Below are positions 14,110-20,890 of a stretch of 20,890 bases of DNA, piece by piece. A program made the translations under genes and the position numbers. Source of the DNA: Methanomassiliicoccaceae archaeon. Lineage in GTDB: Archaea; Thermoplasmatota; Thermoplasmata; Methanomassiliicoccales; Methanomethylophilaceae. The notes beneath the pieces were generated by a model, which saw nothing but the letters and a program-made list of their open reading frames with translations, had not been told where the DNA came from and made no database searches. Each line of letters opens with the position of its first letter. Position 1 is the stretch's first letter. The stretch is from positions 1 to 20,890 of the forward strand of contig WQXR01000007.1 of NCBI GenBank assembly GCA_009784745.1, in the 5' to 3' direction.

Positions 14110-15615
14110 TTAATACAGATCTTCCTTCGCCCATATTGTTATTCCCGCAGGCATCTTGGTTATGTTGCCTTTGCGAGTGCCGACAACGGTACTCACACCT
14201 CTTTCCGCGGAAACATCCAATATTCTCTGCGATATAACACCATCGAAAACGATCTTAGATATACCTTCCGAATCTTTCTTCATCGAATCGACGAGTTCTT
14301 TCACCGCAACTTCCATTATTGTCTCGTTATCGGAGTTCAATATCTTTGCGTTGTGCGTCGACGCCATTTCCAAAAGCATATCTCTTAACATCTCCTGTTC
14401 CTGCGAGAGCATCTTCGGCTGTTTTACCGTTTCCCGTTTTCCGCGTACCGCTCTCGGTTTCTTATCGTCTTTGTCTGCACGTAAAGGTCTTTCCTTCTCT
14501 GCACGTAAAGGTCTCTCCCTAACGGGTTCCTCCGCATCCTCTTCTTTCTCAGATGCAGGTTCCTCTGCGACCGCTACCGCTTTCTTCTTGTATCTTTCCG
14601 CGGCCTCGGTGTTGAATCTTTCTTCTTTCGGTCTTCTCTCGCGAAGTTCCCTGTCCCTTCTTCCTTCGTGCCTGTCACGGTGATCGTCCCTTCTCTCATG
14701 CCTGTCACGGTGTCTGTTGTTGTTATTATCATCATCGTGGCTGTGTTTATTGTTGCCGTTATGATCGTTATCATCATCCGAGGAAAGACCGTTCATTTCC
14801 ATGTACTGGTCACCAGGAACTTTGTTCCTCAGGCATTTGACTATCTGTTTCGTTGATAATTCTTCTACCTCATGCGCACGGGGAGCACGAGCGACGAAAT
14901 CAACTTCCGCGACCTGGAACAATTCTCTGAGGATAAGTTCTCCTCCTCTGTCGCCGTCGACGAATGCCGTTACGACCTTCTCTCTGGACAGTTCCTGCAC
15001 GGTCTGCGGGATATTCGTACCTTCCACCGCGATCGCATTCTTTATGCCTGCTTTCAAAAGGTTAAGGACATCCGAGCGGCCCTCGACGATTATTATCGCT
15101 TCCGATGATTTCACGTTCGGTCCCGCAGGGCAACGGTCCTTACCGTAGGATGTTATCTCTTCCACCTGCAAACTCTGTTTTATGCTGTCCGTCAGGTCAG
15201 AACTTGTGCCTTTTGACTGTTTCATCAGGTCATTCAGTAATTCTTTCGCTCTGTCTATCACTTTCTCGCGTTTCGATACTCTGACATCTTCGATGCCCAT
15301 TACCTTGATGACCGCTTTGCACGGTCCCACACGGTCTATCGTTTCCAATGCGGATGCTAAGACAACCGTCTCTATCTGATCTAAACTTGACGAGATGTAA
15401 ACAAAACCGTCGGACTTTCCGCCCTTGGATGTTACGTCCACTTCTATTCTTCCTATCCTTCCGGATTTCTGCAGGTCACGAAGATCAAGTTCCTCGCCCA
15501 GTAATCCTTCGGTCTGACCGAATATCGCTCCGACGACGTCGGGTTTCTCAACTATCCCGTCGGCCGTCAGCCTTGCTTTTATCATGTATTTTGTAGTGTT
15601 CGGATCTATGTTCAT
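14110..15615 (-). CDS. dnaG: Archaeal DnaG primase-like protein with low-complexity linker
   Basis: Archaeal DnaG has a Toprim domain; it has been reported both as a primase and as an exosome-associated poly(A)-binding subunit. From the ATG at 15615 it is 501 residues. The N-terminal region starts MNIDPNTTKYMIKARLTADG. The Toprim domain (about 165-245) has AIIIVEGRSDV (Glu178) and the acidic pair Asp220/Asp222 in FVDGDRGGE. Residues about 278-400 form a linker unusually rich in Asp, Asn, His and Arg, then Glu/Lys/Arg, with internal repeats. A conserved C-terminal domain (about 400-501) follows. The frame is open 27 codons further upstream, but the SD-like AGAGGGGAT and homology favour 15615. 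Confidence 0.93.
   Translation of the reverse strand: MNIDPNTTKYMIKARLTADGIVEKPDVVGAIFGQTEGLLGEELDLRDLQKSGRIGRIEVDVTSKGGKSDGFVYISSSLDQIETVVLASALETIDRVGPCKAVIKVMGIEDVRVSKREKVIDRAKELLNDLMKQSKGTSSDLTDSIKQSLQVEEITSYGKDRCPAGPNVKSSEAIIIVEGRSDVLNLLKAGIKNAIAVEGTNIPQTVQELSREKVVTAFVDGDRGGELILRELFQVAEVDFVARAPRAHEVEELSTKQIVKCLRNKVPGDQYMEMNGLSSDDDNDHNGNNKHSHDDDNNNNRHRDRHERRDDHRDRHEGRRDRELRERRPKEERFNTEAAERYKKKAVAVAEEPASEKEEDAEEPVRERPLRAEKERPLRADKDDKKPRAVRGKRETVKQPKMLSQEQEMLRDMLLEMASTHNAKILNSDNETIMEVAVKELVDSMKKDSEGISKIVFDGVISQRILDVSAERGVSTVVGTRKGNITKMPAGITIWAKEDLY
14474..14514 (-). repeat. dnaG: Tandem 24-bp coding repeat in the dnaG linker
   Basis: TCTGCACGTAAAGGTCT occurs at 14474-14490 and 14498-14514, encoding two copies of RPLRA(E/D)K. 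Near-identity at DNA level suggests recent duplication or slippage. Confidence 0.7.
14669..14712 (-). repeat. dnaG: 30-bp-period repeat in the dnaG linker
   Basis: TGCCTGTCACGGTG is repeated at 14669-14682 and 14699-14712, encoding the HRDRH units of the Arg/His/Asp-rich linker. Confidence 0.65.
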
Positions 15616-15923
15616 TGTAATCCCCTCTGTCGGGGAAACACTCTTTCTTCCGGTCGCTTGCACGCATGTTGCGGTGCTTTTCGGCCCGTTAACCACGGCC
15701 TCGTATCATTTTTTTTACGGTCCCTTTTCTTTCGTTCAAAGACCGGTATTCGATTCTTGACTTTTTTCCGCCTTCCTGGGCGGCATGTGATCGTGATAGT
15801 GTGAATTAGGAAGTCTTAGAGTGCTTCCCCTTGTGTGGTGATTATATAACGTGCTTATAAAGATTATTGATAAACGCCGTTAACTCATCACCGGTGAAAT
15901 TGTTCCTTTGCTATCTGAAACAA
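15616..15923 (-). promoter_or_regulatory. Long structured leader and promoter of dnaG
   Basis: This 308-base gap follows the UroD-like gene. TTATATAA (15842-15849, minus strand) is the best TATA box and would start transcription near 15819, giving a leader of about 200 bases, which is unusual here. On the minus strand it can form GGAAG/CTTCC, CCGCC-CAGGAA-GGCGG followed by A's, and a hairpin at 15621-15636 (TCCCC/GGGGA) whose arm contains the G-rich Shine-Dalgarno sequence of dnaG. A 16-codon frame (15736-15786, beginning MPPRKAEKSQ) has no ribosome binding site and is probably chance. A second TATA-like box is at about 15856-15863. Confidence 0.4.
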
Positions 15924-17069
15924 CTACCAAGAACCGTACTTTCCGAAATCTTCCGCCGCTTTTACCAGTGTGTATATGTTCGCAGGATACGAATTCGGCG
16001 GAACTTCGCAACATGTTCCCAGTATACAGCCCATCTTACTGTCCCTGCCGTCAATTATCTGTTGTTTCGCCTGTTCGTATACCTTACCCGAATTCGGAAG
16101 GACGAACAGTTTCGTGTCCACCGACGGCATTATTGTTGCTCTCGTTCCGAACTTTTCTTTCATTATTGACGCAGGAAAAGGTTCTCTGTCATAGTATCCC
16201 ATCTGCAGTATCGTCAGCGGTGTGATGACGAGATCGTTCACGTACAGTTCATGGTCCAATGATCTGTTTCCGCAGAAATGGTAGAACACCTGCGGTCCTG
16301 CTCCTTTCATCAGACATCCTTTCACAAGTTTCTCCAACGCGGGCGGAGAGATGTCCTTTATGGTTTCCGGCGACATGGTGTCGCTGTTCTCCAAGACCGA
16401 TCCGGTGCTTATGAGTGCGCTTCCGTATGCTTTCGCTAATGCTTCAGCACCCGTTATGGCAGTTTCTACGTAAACATCTATCAGTTTTTTCGCAAGTTCT
16501 CTTTCGGTTTCCGTCCACATCAAAAATTCCTCTATGCCGCACAGTTCCGCTGCGGAACCCACGGGTTCCGGACAGTAGGCCAAAGGAATGAACATATCCG
16601 GCAATTTTTCTTTGATGTAAGCGGATGCGTTCGTTAATCTCGTGTATGTGTATCCTTTCTCTATCTCATTGATATCAGGAACGCGAAGTTCATCGACATC
16701 TTCCGCATTCTTTACAACGGTATTCACAGGTACGGGTGCGGTCTTGTCCATGAATCTTAACTTTATTCCGAGTTCCGGAAGCCACGGATGTGCAAAATAG
16801 TATTTTGTCACAGGCAAAAGATCATACATCTCCTGCGCGTATGCCAAACAATGAGCACCAAGTTCCGGCCTCTCATAAAAATCCCTTATCGAGTATCCGC
16901 ATGCAACGGTCGCATGCGAAAGCATCATCGGATCCACCGGTAGACGATCGAATTCACCGCCCACGAACGATGCGGCATATCTTCGCTTCGCTCTTTTCAG
17001 CCAATCCTTGTTGATATCGGGGAACGACGGCATCATTGTGTTGCATATGATATACGGGAACAAAAGCAT
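15924..17069 (-). CDS. UroD/MtaA-family zinc-dependent methyltransferase-like protein
   Basis: This protein belongs to the uroporphyrinogen decarboxylase superfamily. True UroD is unlikely: a His-x-Cys zinc motif (YHFCGN, His264 and Cys266) and a downstream Cys pair (GTCCEVPPNS, Cys353-354) match the thiol-activating zinc site of MtaA/MtbA/CmuA enzymes, which move methyl groups from a methylated corrinoid protein to coenzyme M. At 381 residues it is somewhat longer than MtaA. The exact methyl donor and acceptor cannot be read from sequence. It is divergent from the cobyric acid synthase genes, which suits a corrinoid link. The start is uncertain: ATG 17069 is near the predicted transcription start, but ATG 17036 or 17033 is also plausible. 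Confidence 0.78.
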   Translation of the reverse strand: MLLFPYIICNTMMPSFPDINKDWLKRAKRRYAASFVGGEFDRLPVDPMMLSHATVACGYSIRDFYERPELGAHCLAYAQEMYDLLPVTKYYFAHPWLPELGIKLRFMDKTAPVPVNTVVKNAEDVDELRVPDINEIEKGYTYTRLTNASAYIKEKLPDMFIPLAYCPEPVGSAAELCGIEEFLMWTETERELAKKLIDVYVETAITGAEALAKAYGSALISTGSVLENSDTMSPETIKDISPPALEKLVKGCLMKGAGPQVFYHFCGNRSLDHELYVNDLVITPLTILQMGYYDREPFPASIMKEKFGTRATIMPSVDTKLFVLPNSGKVYEQAKQQIIDGRDSKMGCILGTCCEVPPNSYPANIYTLVKAAEDFGKYGSW

Positions 17070-17121
17070 TTTGTTCTCTTACACTCATAAAAACATTCAG
17101 AGAACGTTAAAACAATCAAAT

Positions 17122-17128
17122 CTATATC
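17122..17128 (+). promoter_or_regulatory. TATA-like box for the CobQ pair
   Basis: CTATATC is centred 29 bases before the ATG at 17154, predicting a leaderless or nearly leaderless mRNA. The 84-base divergent region also holds a TATA-like box for the UroD-like gene (about 17086-17093, minus strand). Confidence 0.45.
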
Positions 17129-17153
17129 TGAGACGGATGATATATCCAAGACC

Positions 17154-18953
17154 ATGGACAGCATAAAGAAAAAGGTCAAGGAAGAGATCGACAGAGGATG
17201 GACGGGTCCGAATCTGAAATGTGAGTACGGTCCTTGTCATTACACAGGTCAGGATTGCACATACTGCTTCTGTCCTTTTTATCCTTGTAACGACGAAGAA
17301 TTAGGAAACAACATCGTAACAAAGAAAGGTGATATATGGAGTTGCCTTCATTGTCATCTTATTCACAGAACGAATGTGTGCAGATATATTGCATCAAAGG
17401 TAAAGGAACTGAACATAACTGATCCGTCGGATCCGAAATTAAAAGAAATGCTGCCGGACATAAAGAAAAGATTTTTGATCCCGGGAAAAGCGATAATGGT
17501 GCTGGGAGCAACATCCGACGCCGGAAAATCGATCACAACGGCAGCGTTATGCAGGATGATATCAAGAAAAGGATATTCCGTCACACCGATGAAAACACAG
17601 AACATGAGTCTCAATTCAATGATAACCTCGGACGGTTCCGAGGTCGCATCCATACAGATGTTACAGTCAAAGGCGGCACGCATGAAGCATCCGGATCATA
17701 ATATCAACCCGATACTTCTGAAACCTATGGGTTCAGGGAAGGTACAGACGATAGTCAACGGAAACGATTTCGGTATCTATGATACAGATTCGTATTACAA
17801 TGAATTCGTTCCGTCCGACGGCATAGAAGCGGTCAGAGAAAGTATATCCACATTGAAAAAAAGGTATGAGTTCGTTGTCATCGAAGGTGCCGGATCACCG
17901 GCGGAGATAAACATTTATGATAAAGATATAGCAAACATGCGTGCGGCCGATATCGCGGATGCGGATTGTATACTGGTTGTTAACATGAACTGGGGCGGAG
18001 GCTTCGCTTACGCATTGGGAACAGTAGAATTGCTTTCTGATAATGACAGAAAGAGAGTAAAAGGAATAATACTGAACAACATGCGCGGGGACCCGTCATC
18101 ACTGGATACAGGAATAGAAGAATTGGAGAAAATATTGAAAATACCCGTTCTGGGAGTGATACCTCATATTAACTTACCGTTACCGACGGAGGATTCGTTC
18201 GCTTTGTCGCATCTTACCGCACCCGAGGGTGCAGTAAAGATATGTGTTATTAAACTGCCGAGGATAGCGAATTTCACTGATATGGATCCCTTATACCGCG
18301 AGAACGCATCGGTCGTTCACACAGAGGATACGAACGATCTGAAGGATGCGGACATGATCATAATACCTGGAACCAAAAATTCATTTGAAGCGACAGAATG
18401 GATGCGGTCATCCGGAATGGATACTACGTTAAAAGAAATGAAAGGAAAGGTACCGATCATAGGGATATGCGGCGGATACGAGATCATGTGCAGAACGTTA
18501 TCGGATGAACGCAACAAAGAAGCACCGTCGTCAGCCGAAGGCATGGGATTCTTTGATGCCGATGTTTCATATAACATCGGAAAAAGAATGACCGTCGCCG
18601 GTGTGATATCCGGAACGGATGAGAAGATCAAAGGTTATGAACTGCATAAAGGAGATGTGATAACAAAAGAATTGCCTTTGTTTCGATTGATATCGTTCAA
18701 CGGCGATGAATGTTATGAGGGATCCTCAAAGATCAAAGAAAAACTGTTCGGAACGTATATTCACGGCATCTTTGACGAACCTGCGTTCAGAAAATTTATT
18801 TTAGAGATGACCGGAAGATACATCCCGACAAAATATTCCGACGTGAGTTACGACAAGATACTGGATGAGACGCTCGATTCGGTAGCGGATATATTCACTG
18901 TATCACTGAACATGAACCTCTTTGATAAGATATTCCCGGGTGGTCGGCAATGA
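17154..18953 (+). CDS. cobQ: Cobyric acid synthase (CobQ/CbiP) fused to a cysteine-rich domain
   Basis: CobQ/CbiP amidates four carboxyl side chains of the corrin ring using glutamine and ATP. This 599-residue version has three parts. Residues 1-80 are a Cys/His-rich domain (Cys23, 28, 35, 38, 40, 45, 64, 67, 76 with WSCLHCHLIH) like the 'cysteine-rich small domain' family (PF04071, named from memory). Residues about 110-345 are the ATP-binding domain with P-loop GATSDAGKS (118-126) and MKTQNMSLNS. Residues about 360-555 are the glutaminase domain with nucleophile Cys439 in GICGGYE and His537 in YIHGIFD. All catalytic parts look intact. The next gene starts within its stop codon (ATGA overlap). 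Confidence 0.92.
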   Translation: MDSIKKKVKEEIDRGWTGPNLKCEYGPCHYTGQDCTYCFCPFYPCNDEELGNNIVTKKGDIWSCLHCHLIHRTNVCRYIASKVKELNITDPSDPKLKEMLPDIKKRFLIPGKAIMVLGATSDAGKSITTAALCRMISRKGYSVTPMKTQNMSLNSMITSDGSEVASIQMLQSKAARMKHPDHNINPILLKPMGSGKVQTIVNGNDFGIYDTDSYYNEFVPSDGIEAVRESISTLKKRYEFVVIEGAGSPAEINIYDKDIANMRAADIADADCILVVNMNWGGGFAYALGTVELLSDNDRKRVKGIILNNMRGDPSSLDTGIEELEKILKIPVLGVIPHINLPLPTEDSFALSHLTAPEGAVKICVIKLPRIANFTDMDPLYRENASVVHTEDTNDLKDADMIIIPGTKNSFEATEWMRSSGMDTTLKEMKGKVPIIGICGGYEIMCRTLSDERNKEAPSSAEGMGFFDADVSYNIGKRMTVAGVISGTDEKIKGYELHKGDVITKELPLFRLISFNGDECYEGSSKIKEKLFGTYIHGIFDEPAFRKFILEMTGRYIPTKYSDVSYDKILDETLDSVADIFTVSLNMNLFDKIFPGGRQ

Positions 18954-19771
18954 GGATAATGTTCGCCGGCACATCATCGAACGTCGGAAAAACACTCATT
19001 ACCGCGTTATTCTGCAGATATCTGCGCACAAAAATGATAATGGTATCACCTTTCAAGGCCTTCAATCTGTCATCGAACTCATTCGTTACCGATGACGGAT
19101 CCGAGATAGGCATCGGTCAGGCGCTGCAGGCGTGGGCGTCCGATCTCATACCTGACAAAAGGATGAACCCCGTTCTAATGAGATATGAGAACAATTCATT
19201 GAGAACGTTCGTGAACGGAAAAGAAGTTAAGGATAAGGAAAGAAAAGAGTTGCTTGATACGGCGCTCACATCATTCGATGAGTTAAGTGATATGTACGAT
19301 GTTATCGTATCAGAAGGTTCCGGATCGTTCGCTGAGATAAATCTGCGTGAAAATGATATCGCAAACATCAATTTAGCGACATCTCGCAACATACCGGTGA
19401 TATTGATCGGAGACATTGAGAAAGGAGGTGTCTTTGCAGGCATATACGGAACGTGGCGTCTGACGGAAGAGAAGCACAGACATCTTCTGAAAGGATTCAT
19501 CATCAACAAATATTACGGTGAAAGGAAGATACTGGAAAGCGGCATAGAACGTATCGCATCGCTTACAGGGATGAGATGTTTCGGTGTGATACCGAGTATG
19601 AACATCAAATTGCCGGAAGAGGATTCATCGCCTGAAAGAGAACGATACGGCGATGATGAGATAGACACATTCATTAAAACTATGGACACAGTATTGGAAG
19701 GGATAAGAGAACACGTTGATCTCGACGGCATCATGAACGTTCTCGGATCATCCGCCCGATGCGACCCGTAA
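18950..19771 (+). CDS. CobQ-like ATP-binding protein lacking the glutaminase domain
   Basis: A 273-residue paralogue of the upstream protein, with P-loop AGTSSNVGKT (6-15), FKAFNLSSNS, and SEGSGSFAEINLRENDIAN, all CobQ/CbiP features. After GVIPSMNIKLPEEDS, where the amidotransferase domain should begin, it has a short segment resembling the CobQ C-terminal tail (MDTVLEGIREHVDLD) and stops. No glutaminase Cys or His is present, so it cannot release ammonia from glutamine; it could use the partner's glutaminase or have another ATP-dependent role. It overlaps the CobQ stop by four bases, so equimolar expression is likely. Its 3' end overlaps the convergent sulfur-carrier-like gene by 24 bases. 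It looks intact, not like a decaying copy. Confidence 0.85.
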   Translation: MRIMFAGTSSNVGKTLITALFCRYLRTKMIMVSPFKAFNLSSNSFVTDDGSEIGIGQALQAWASDLIPDKRMNPVLMRYENNSLRTFVNGKEVKDKERKELLDTALTSFDELSDMYDVIVSEGSGSFAEINLRENDIANINLATSRNIPVILIGDIEKGGVFAGIYGTWRLTEEKHRHLLKGFIINKYYGERKILESGIERIASLTGMRCFGVIPSMNIKLPEEDSSPERERYGDDEIDTFIKTMDTVLEGIREHVDLDGIMNVLGSSARCDP

Positions 19772-19942
19772 CGCATCCACTGTCATCTTATCCTCAAAGA
19801 GAGTTGTCATAGGTACCGGTCTTCCGTTCAGAAGATATAAGAACGCATCGGGATGCTCGTTCACCGACAATACGGCATCTTCTATTGTTATCGGTGCACT
19901 GATCTTTAATTCCCTGTTGCCGATATTCAGGACAGCATCCAT
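19748..19942 (-). CDS. ThiS/MoaD/SAMP-like beta-grasp protein ending in Gly-Gly
   Basis: A 64-residue protein with the small ubiquitin-like sulfur-carrier pattern: a short beta hairpin (MDAVLNIGNRELKISA), a helix (TIEDAVLSVN), LLNGRPVPM in the position of the ThiS/SAMP 'vNGr.v' motif, and a C-terminal ASGG. The terminal Gly-Gly would be adenylated by an E1-like enzyme and then thiocarboxylated or conjugated to lysines. Candidate roles are sulfur transfer for molybdopterin, thiamine or tRNA thiolation, or protein tagging. No E1-like gene is in the window, so the role is open. A TATA-like box 26 bases before the ATG predicts a leaderless mRNA. Its last codons overlap the convergent CobQ-like gene. 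Confidence 0.75.
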   Translation of the reverse strand: MDAVLNIGNRELKISAPITIEDAVLSVNEHPDAFLYLLNGRPVPMTTLFEDKMTVDALRVASGG

Positions 19943-19961
19943 GGCTGAAGAGAAGTGTAGG

Positions 19962-19968
19962 AAATATA
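19962..19968 (-). promoter_or_regulatory. TATA-like box for the sulfur-carrier-like gene
   Basis: TATATTT on the minus strand is centred about 24-26 bases before the ATG at 19942, predicting a leaderless message. Confidence 0.45.
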
Positions 19969-19990
19969 TGATGTTTCTCTAATATACTAT

Positions 19991-19997
19991 TATATAT
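19991..19997 (+). promoter_or_regulatory. TATA box for the surface-protein gene
   Basis: TATATAT is centred about 24 bases before the ATG at 20018. A second box, GTATATATTT (20001-20010), is too near the ATG for a leaderless start. Confidence 0.45.
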
Positions 19998-20017
19998 TTG
20001 GTATATATTTTATATTC

Positions 20018-20890
20018 ATGGATGCGCAAAGAACGATAACAATAGCGTTGGCTTTGTTCTTTCTCATGCCGTTGTCCGCCGTTGTGACGGCGGAAGTTAT
20101 CGATACTTATGATAATTGTCGTCTCGGCGCACCCGGAACGGGAATACTGGATATCGACGGAAGCGGTACCGAACGCGATCCCTACAGGATATCGTCCGCT
20201 TCCGATCTGAAAAAGATGTCGGAAACGCATTTTCTTCACAACGGAGCGTTCTATGAACAGATCTCAGATGTGATCTTTGATAATTTTTCGAATGACATGA
20301 TGACGATAGATGTGATCATCGATGATGATGTTAATATCACATTAATTCCGGAGGCGGAATGTTCTGCGTTGTACGCATACGTTTCCCTGAACGGATGTTT
20401 TGAACCTGTCATCTGGGATGAAGGTAAAGGAACAGTAAATTTTGATATCGGCGTGATAAAAAAGAAAAATACCGTTGCTGTCGTCGGATATACGGATCAC
20501 ACAGATCTGGCATTTGTCCTGAACTTTACAGAAAGTTTTTCCGAGACCGTTCCGTTCTTTGGTAATCACATTCCGATAGGTTCATCGGACAGACCGTTCA
20601 CGGGATCATACAACGGTAACGGATATTCGATCATCGGCATGAAGGCAGTATCAGAAAAGAATTCCGGAATGTTCGGATATGTTGAGAATGCGATCCTGTA
20701 CGATATGAACATAACATCCGTACAGGGGAACAGTTCGTACATGATCGCCGCCGTAACGAAAGATCCGTTCGTTACGCCGGACATGAGAGCAATAACAGCA
20801 TCCGCAGGAGGATTCGCCGGAAACGCGAATGATCTGTCAATGATATCATGTTCCGCAGACTGTGCGGTAATGACATCTTTAACGGCAATA
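20018..20890 (+). CDS. Secreted GLUG-like surface protein, truncated at window edge
   Basis: An open frame of 291 codons begins at ATG 20018 and runs in frame to the last base without a stop. It starts with a signal peptide (DAQRTITIALALFFLMPLSA, cleaved near residue 25). After GTGILDIDGSGTERDPYRISSASDL, a typical start of GLUG/adhesin-type modules, come repeated short motifs: FTGSYNGNGYSIIGM, SGMFGYVENAILYDMNIT and GGFAGNANDLSMISC. Such repeats form beta-helix-like surface domains in archaeal and bacterial cell-surface proteins. The function is probably adhesion or envelope structure. The C-terminus, including any membrane anchor, lies outside the window. The upstream TATA box suggests a leaderless message. 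Confidence 0.75.
   Translation, partial: MDAQRTITIALALFFLMPLSAVVTAEVIDTYDNCRLGAPGTGILDIDGSGTERDPYRISSASDLKKMSETHFLHNGAFYEQISDVIFDNFSNDMMTIDVIIDDDVNITLIPEAECSALYAYVSLNGCFEPVIWDEGKGTVNFDIGVIKKKNTVAVVGYTDHTDLAFVLNFTESFSETVPFFGNHIPIGSSDRPFTGSYNGNGYSIIGMKAVSEKNSGMFGYVENAILYDMNITSVQGNSSYMIAAVTKDPFVTPDMRAITASAGGFAGNANDLSMISCSADCAVMTSLTAI

Noticed and set aside
14566..14800. Repeat-rich region as a CRISPR array or integration hotspot
   Set aside because: The repeats are coding, lie in the DnaG linker frame, and lack regular repeat-spacer structure.
15616..15696. 27-residue extension of DnaG
   Set aside because: It covers the SD sequence and its hairpin, and archaeal DnaG begins near the Met at 15615.
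15736..15786. 16-codon ORF in the dnaG leader as a leader peptide
   Set aside because: It has no ribosome binding site and no recognisable sequence; a frame of this size is expected by chance.
19979..20784. Minus-strand frames opposite the right-hand end
   Set aside because: The plus strand has a continuous 291-codon frame with a signal peptide and GLUG-like motifs; the minus-strand frames are shorter and incoherent.

Overview
This window is archaeal DNA. The information-processing and metabolic genes are all archaeal types: archaeal DnaG, Hjc, archaeal aspartyl-tRNA synthetase, Trm1, a LonB-type AAA+ ATPase, the bifunctional FBP aldolase/phosphatase and short archaeal triosephosphate isomerase. 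Many genes have a TATA-like box centred about 26 bases upstream of the start codon, which implies leaderless mRNAs. MptD (pterin synthesis), a corrinoid gene pair and a UroD/MtaA-like zinc methyltransferase suggest a methyl-reducing methanogen. My best guess is a Thermoplasmata archaeon of the Methanomassiliicoccales type; this is inference from gene content, and no search was run.

Layout, left to right. 1-1462 (minus): the start of a truncated membrane protein and two small membrane proteins with a cytosolic beta-rich domain. 1621-3705 (minus): trm1 directly behind a THEP1-type NTPase, then mptD. 3826-4725 (plus): nadA. 4726-4986: an intergenic region with a TATA box placed to transcribe a compact 48-nt hairpin RNA. 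4987-6358 (minus): an hjc resolvase and a DUF3800 protein in one unit. 6524-7828 (minus): aspS, divergent from the gluconeogenic pair fbp-tpiA (7974-9774, plus).

9775-10190 is the least explained region. Two identical 15-bp repeats bracket a TATA box, a strongly structured RNA of about 220 nt, a UUCG hairpin terminator and a 29-codon ORF with a full-length Shine-Dalgarno match. Downstream lie an exported, membrane-anchored lamin-tail/phospholipase-D protein and an overlapping RimI-like acetyltransferase (10191-12598, plus). On the minus strand dnaG is followed after one base by a LonB-like AAA+ protein that has a zinc ribbon and no protease domain (12591-15615). dnaG has a long structured leader.

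15924-17069 (minus) is the UroD/MtaA-like methyltransferase, divergent from two overlapping CobQ-family genes (17154-19771, plus). The first CobQ protein carries an N-terminal cysteine-rich domain; the second has only the ATP-binding part. Converging on them is a 64-aa ThiS/MoaD/SAMP-like protein ending in Gly-Gly. The window ends inside a secreted GLUG-like surface protein (20018 onward).

Functional themes are gluconeogenesis (fbp-tpiA), NAD and pterin cofactors (nadA, mptD), tRNA modification and charging (trm1, aspS), replication and repair (dnaG, hjc) and corrinoid metabolism (cobQ pair, UroD-like). I saw no complete tRNA, no rRNA, no CRISPR array and no recognisable transposase or integrase.
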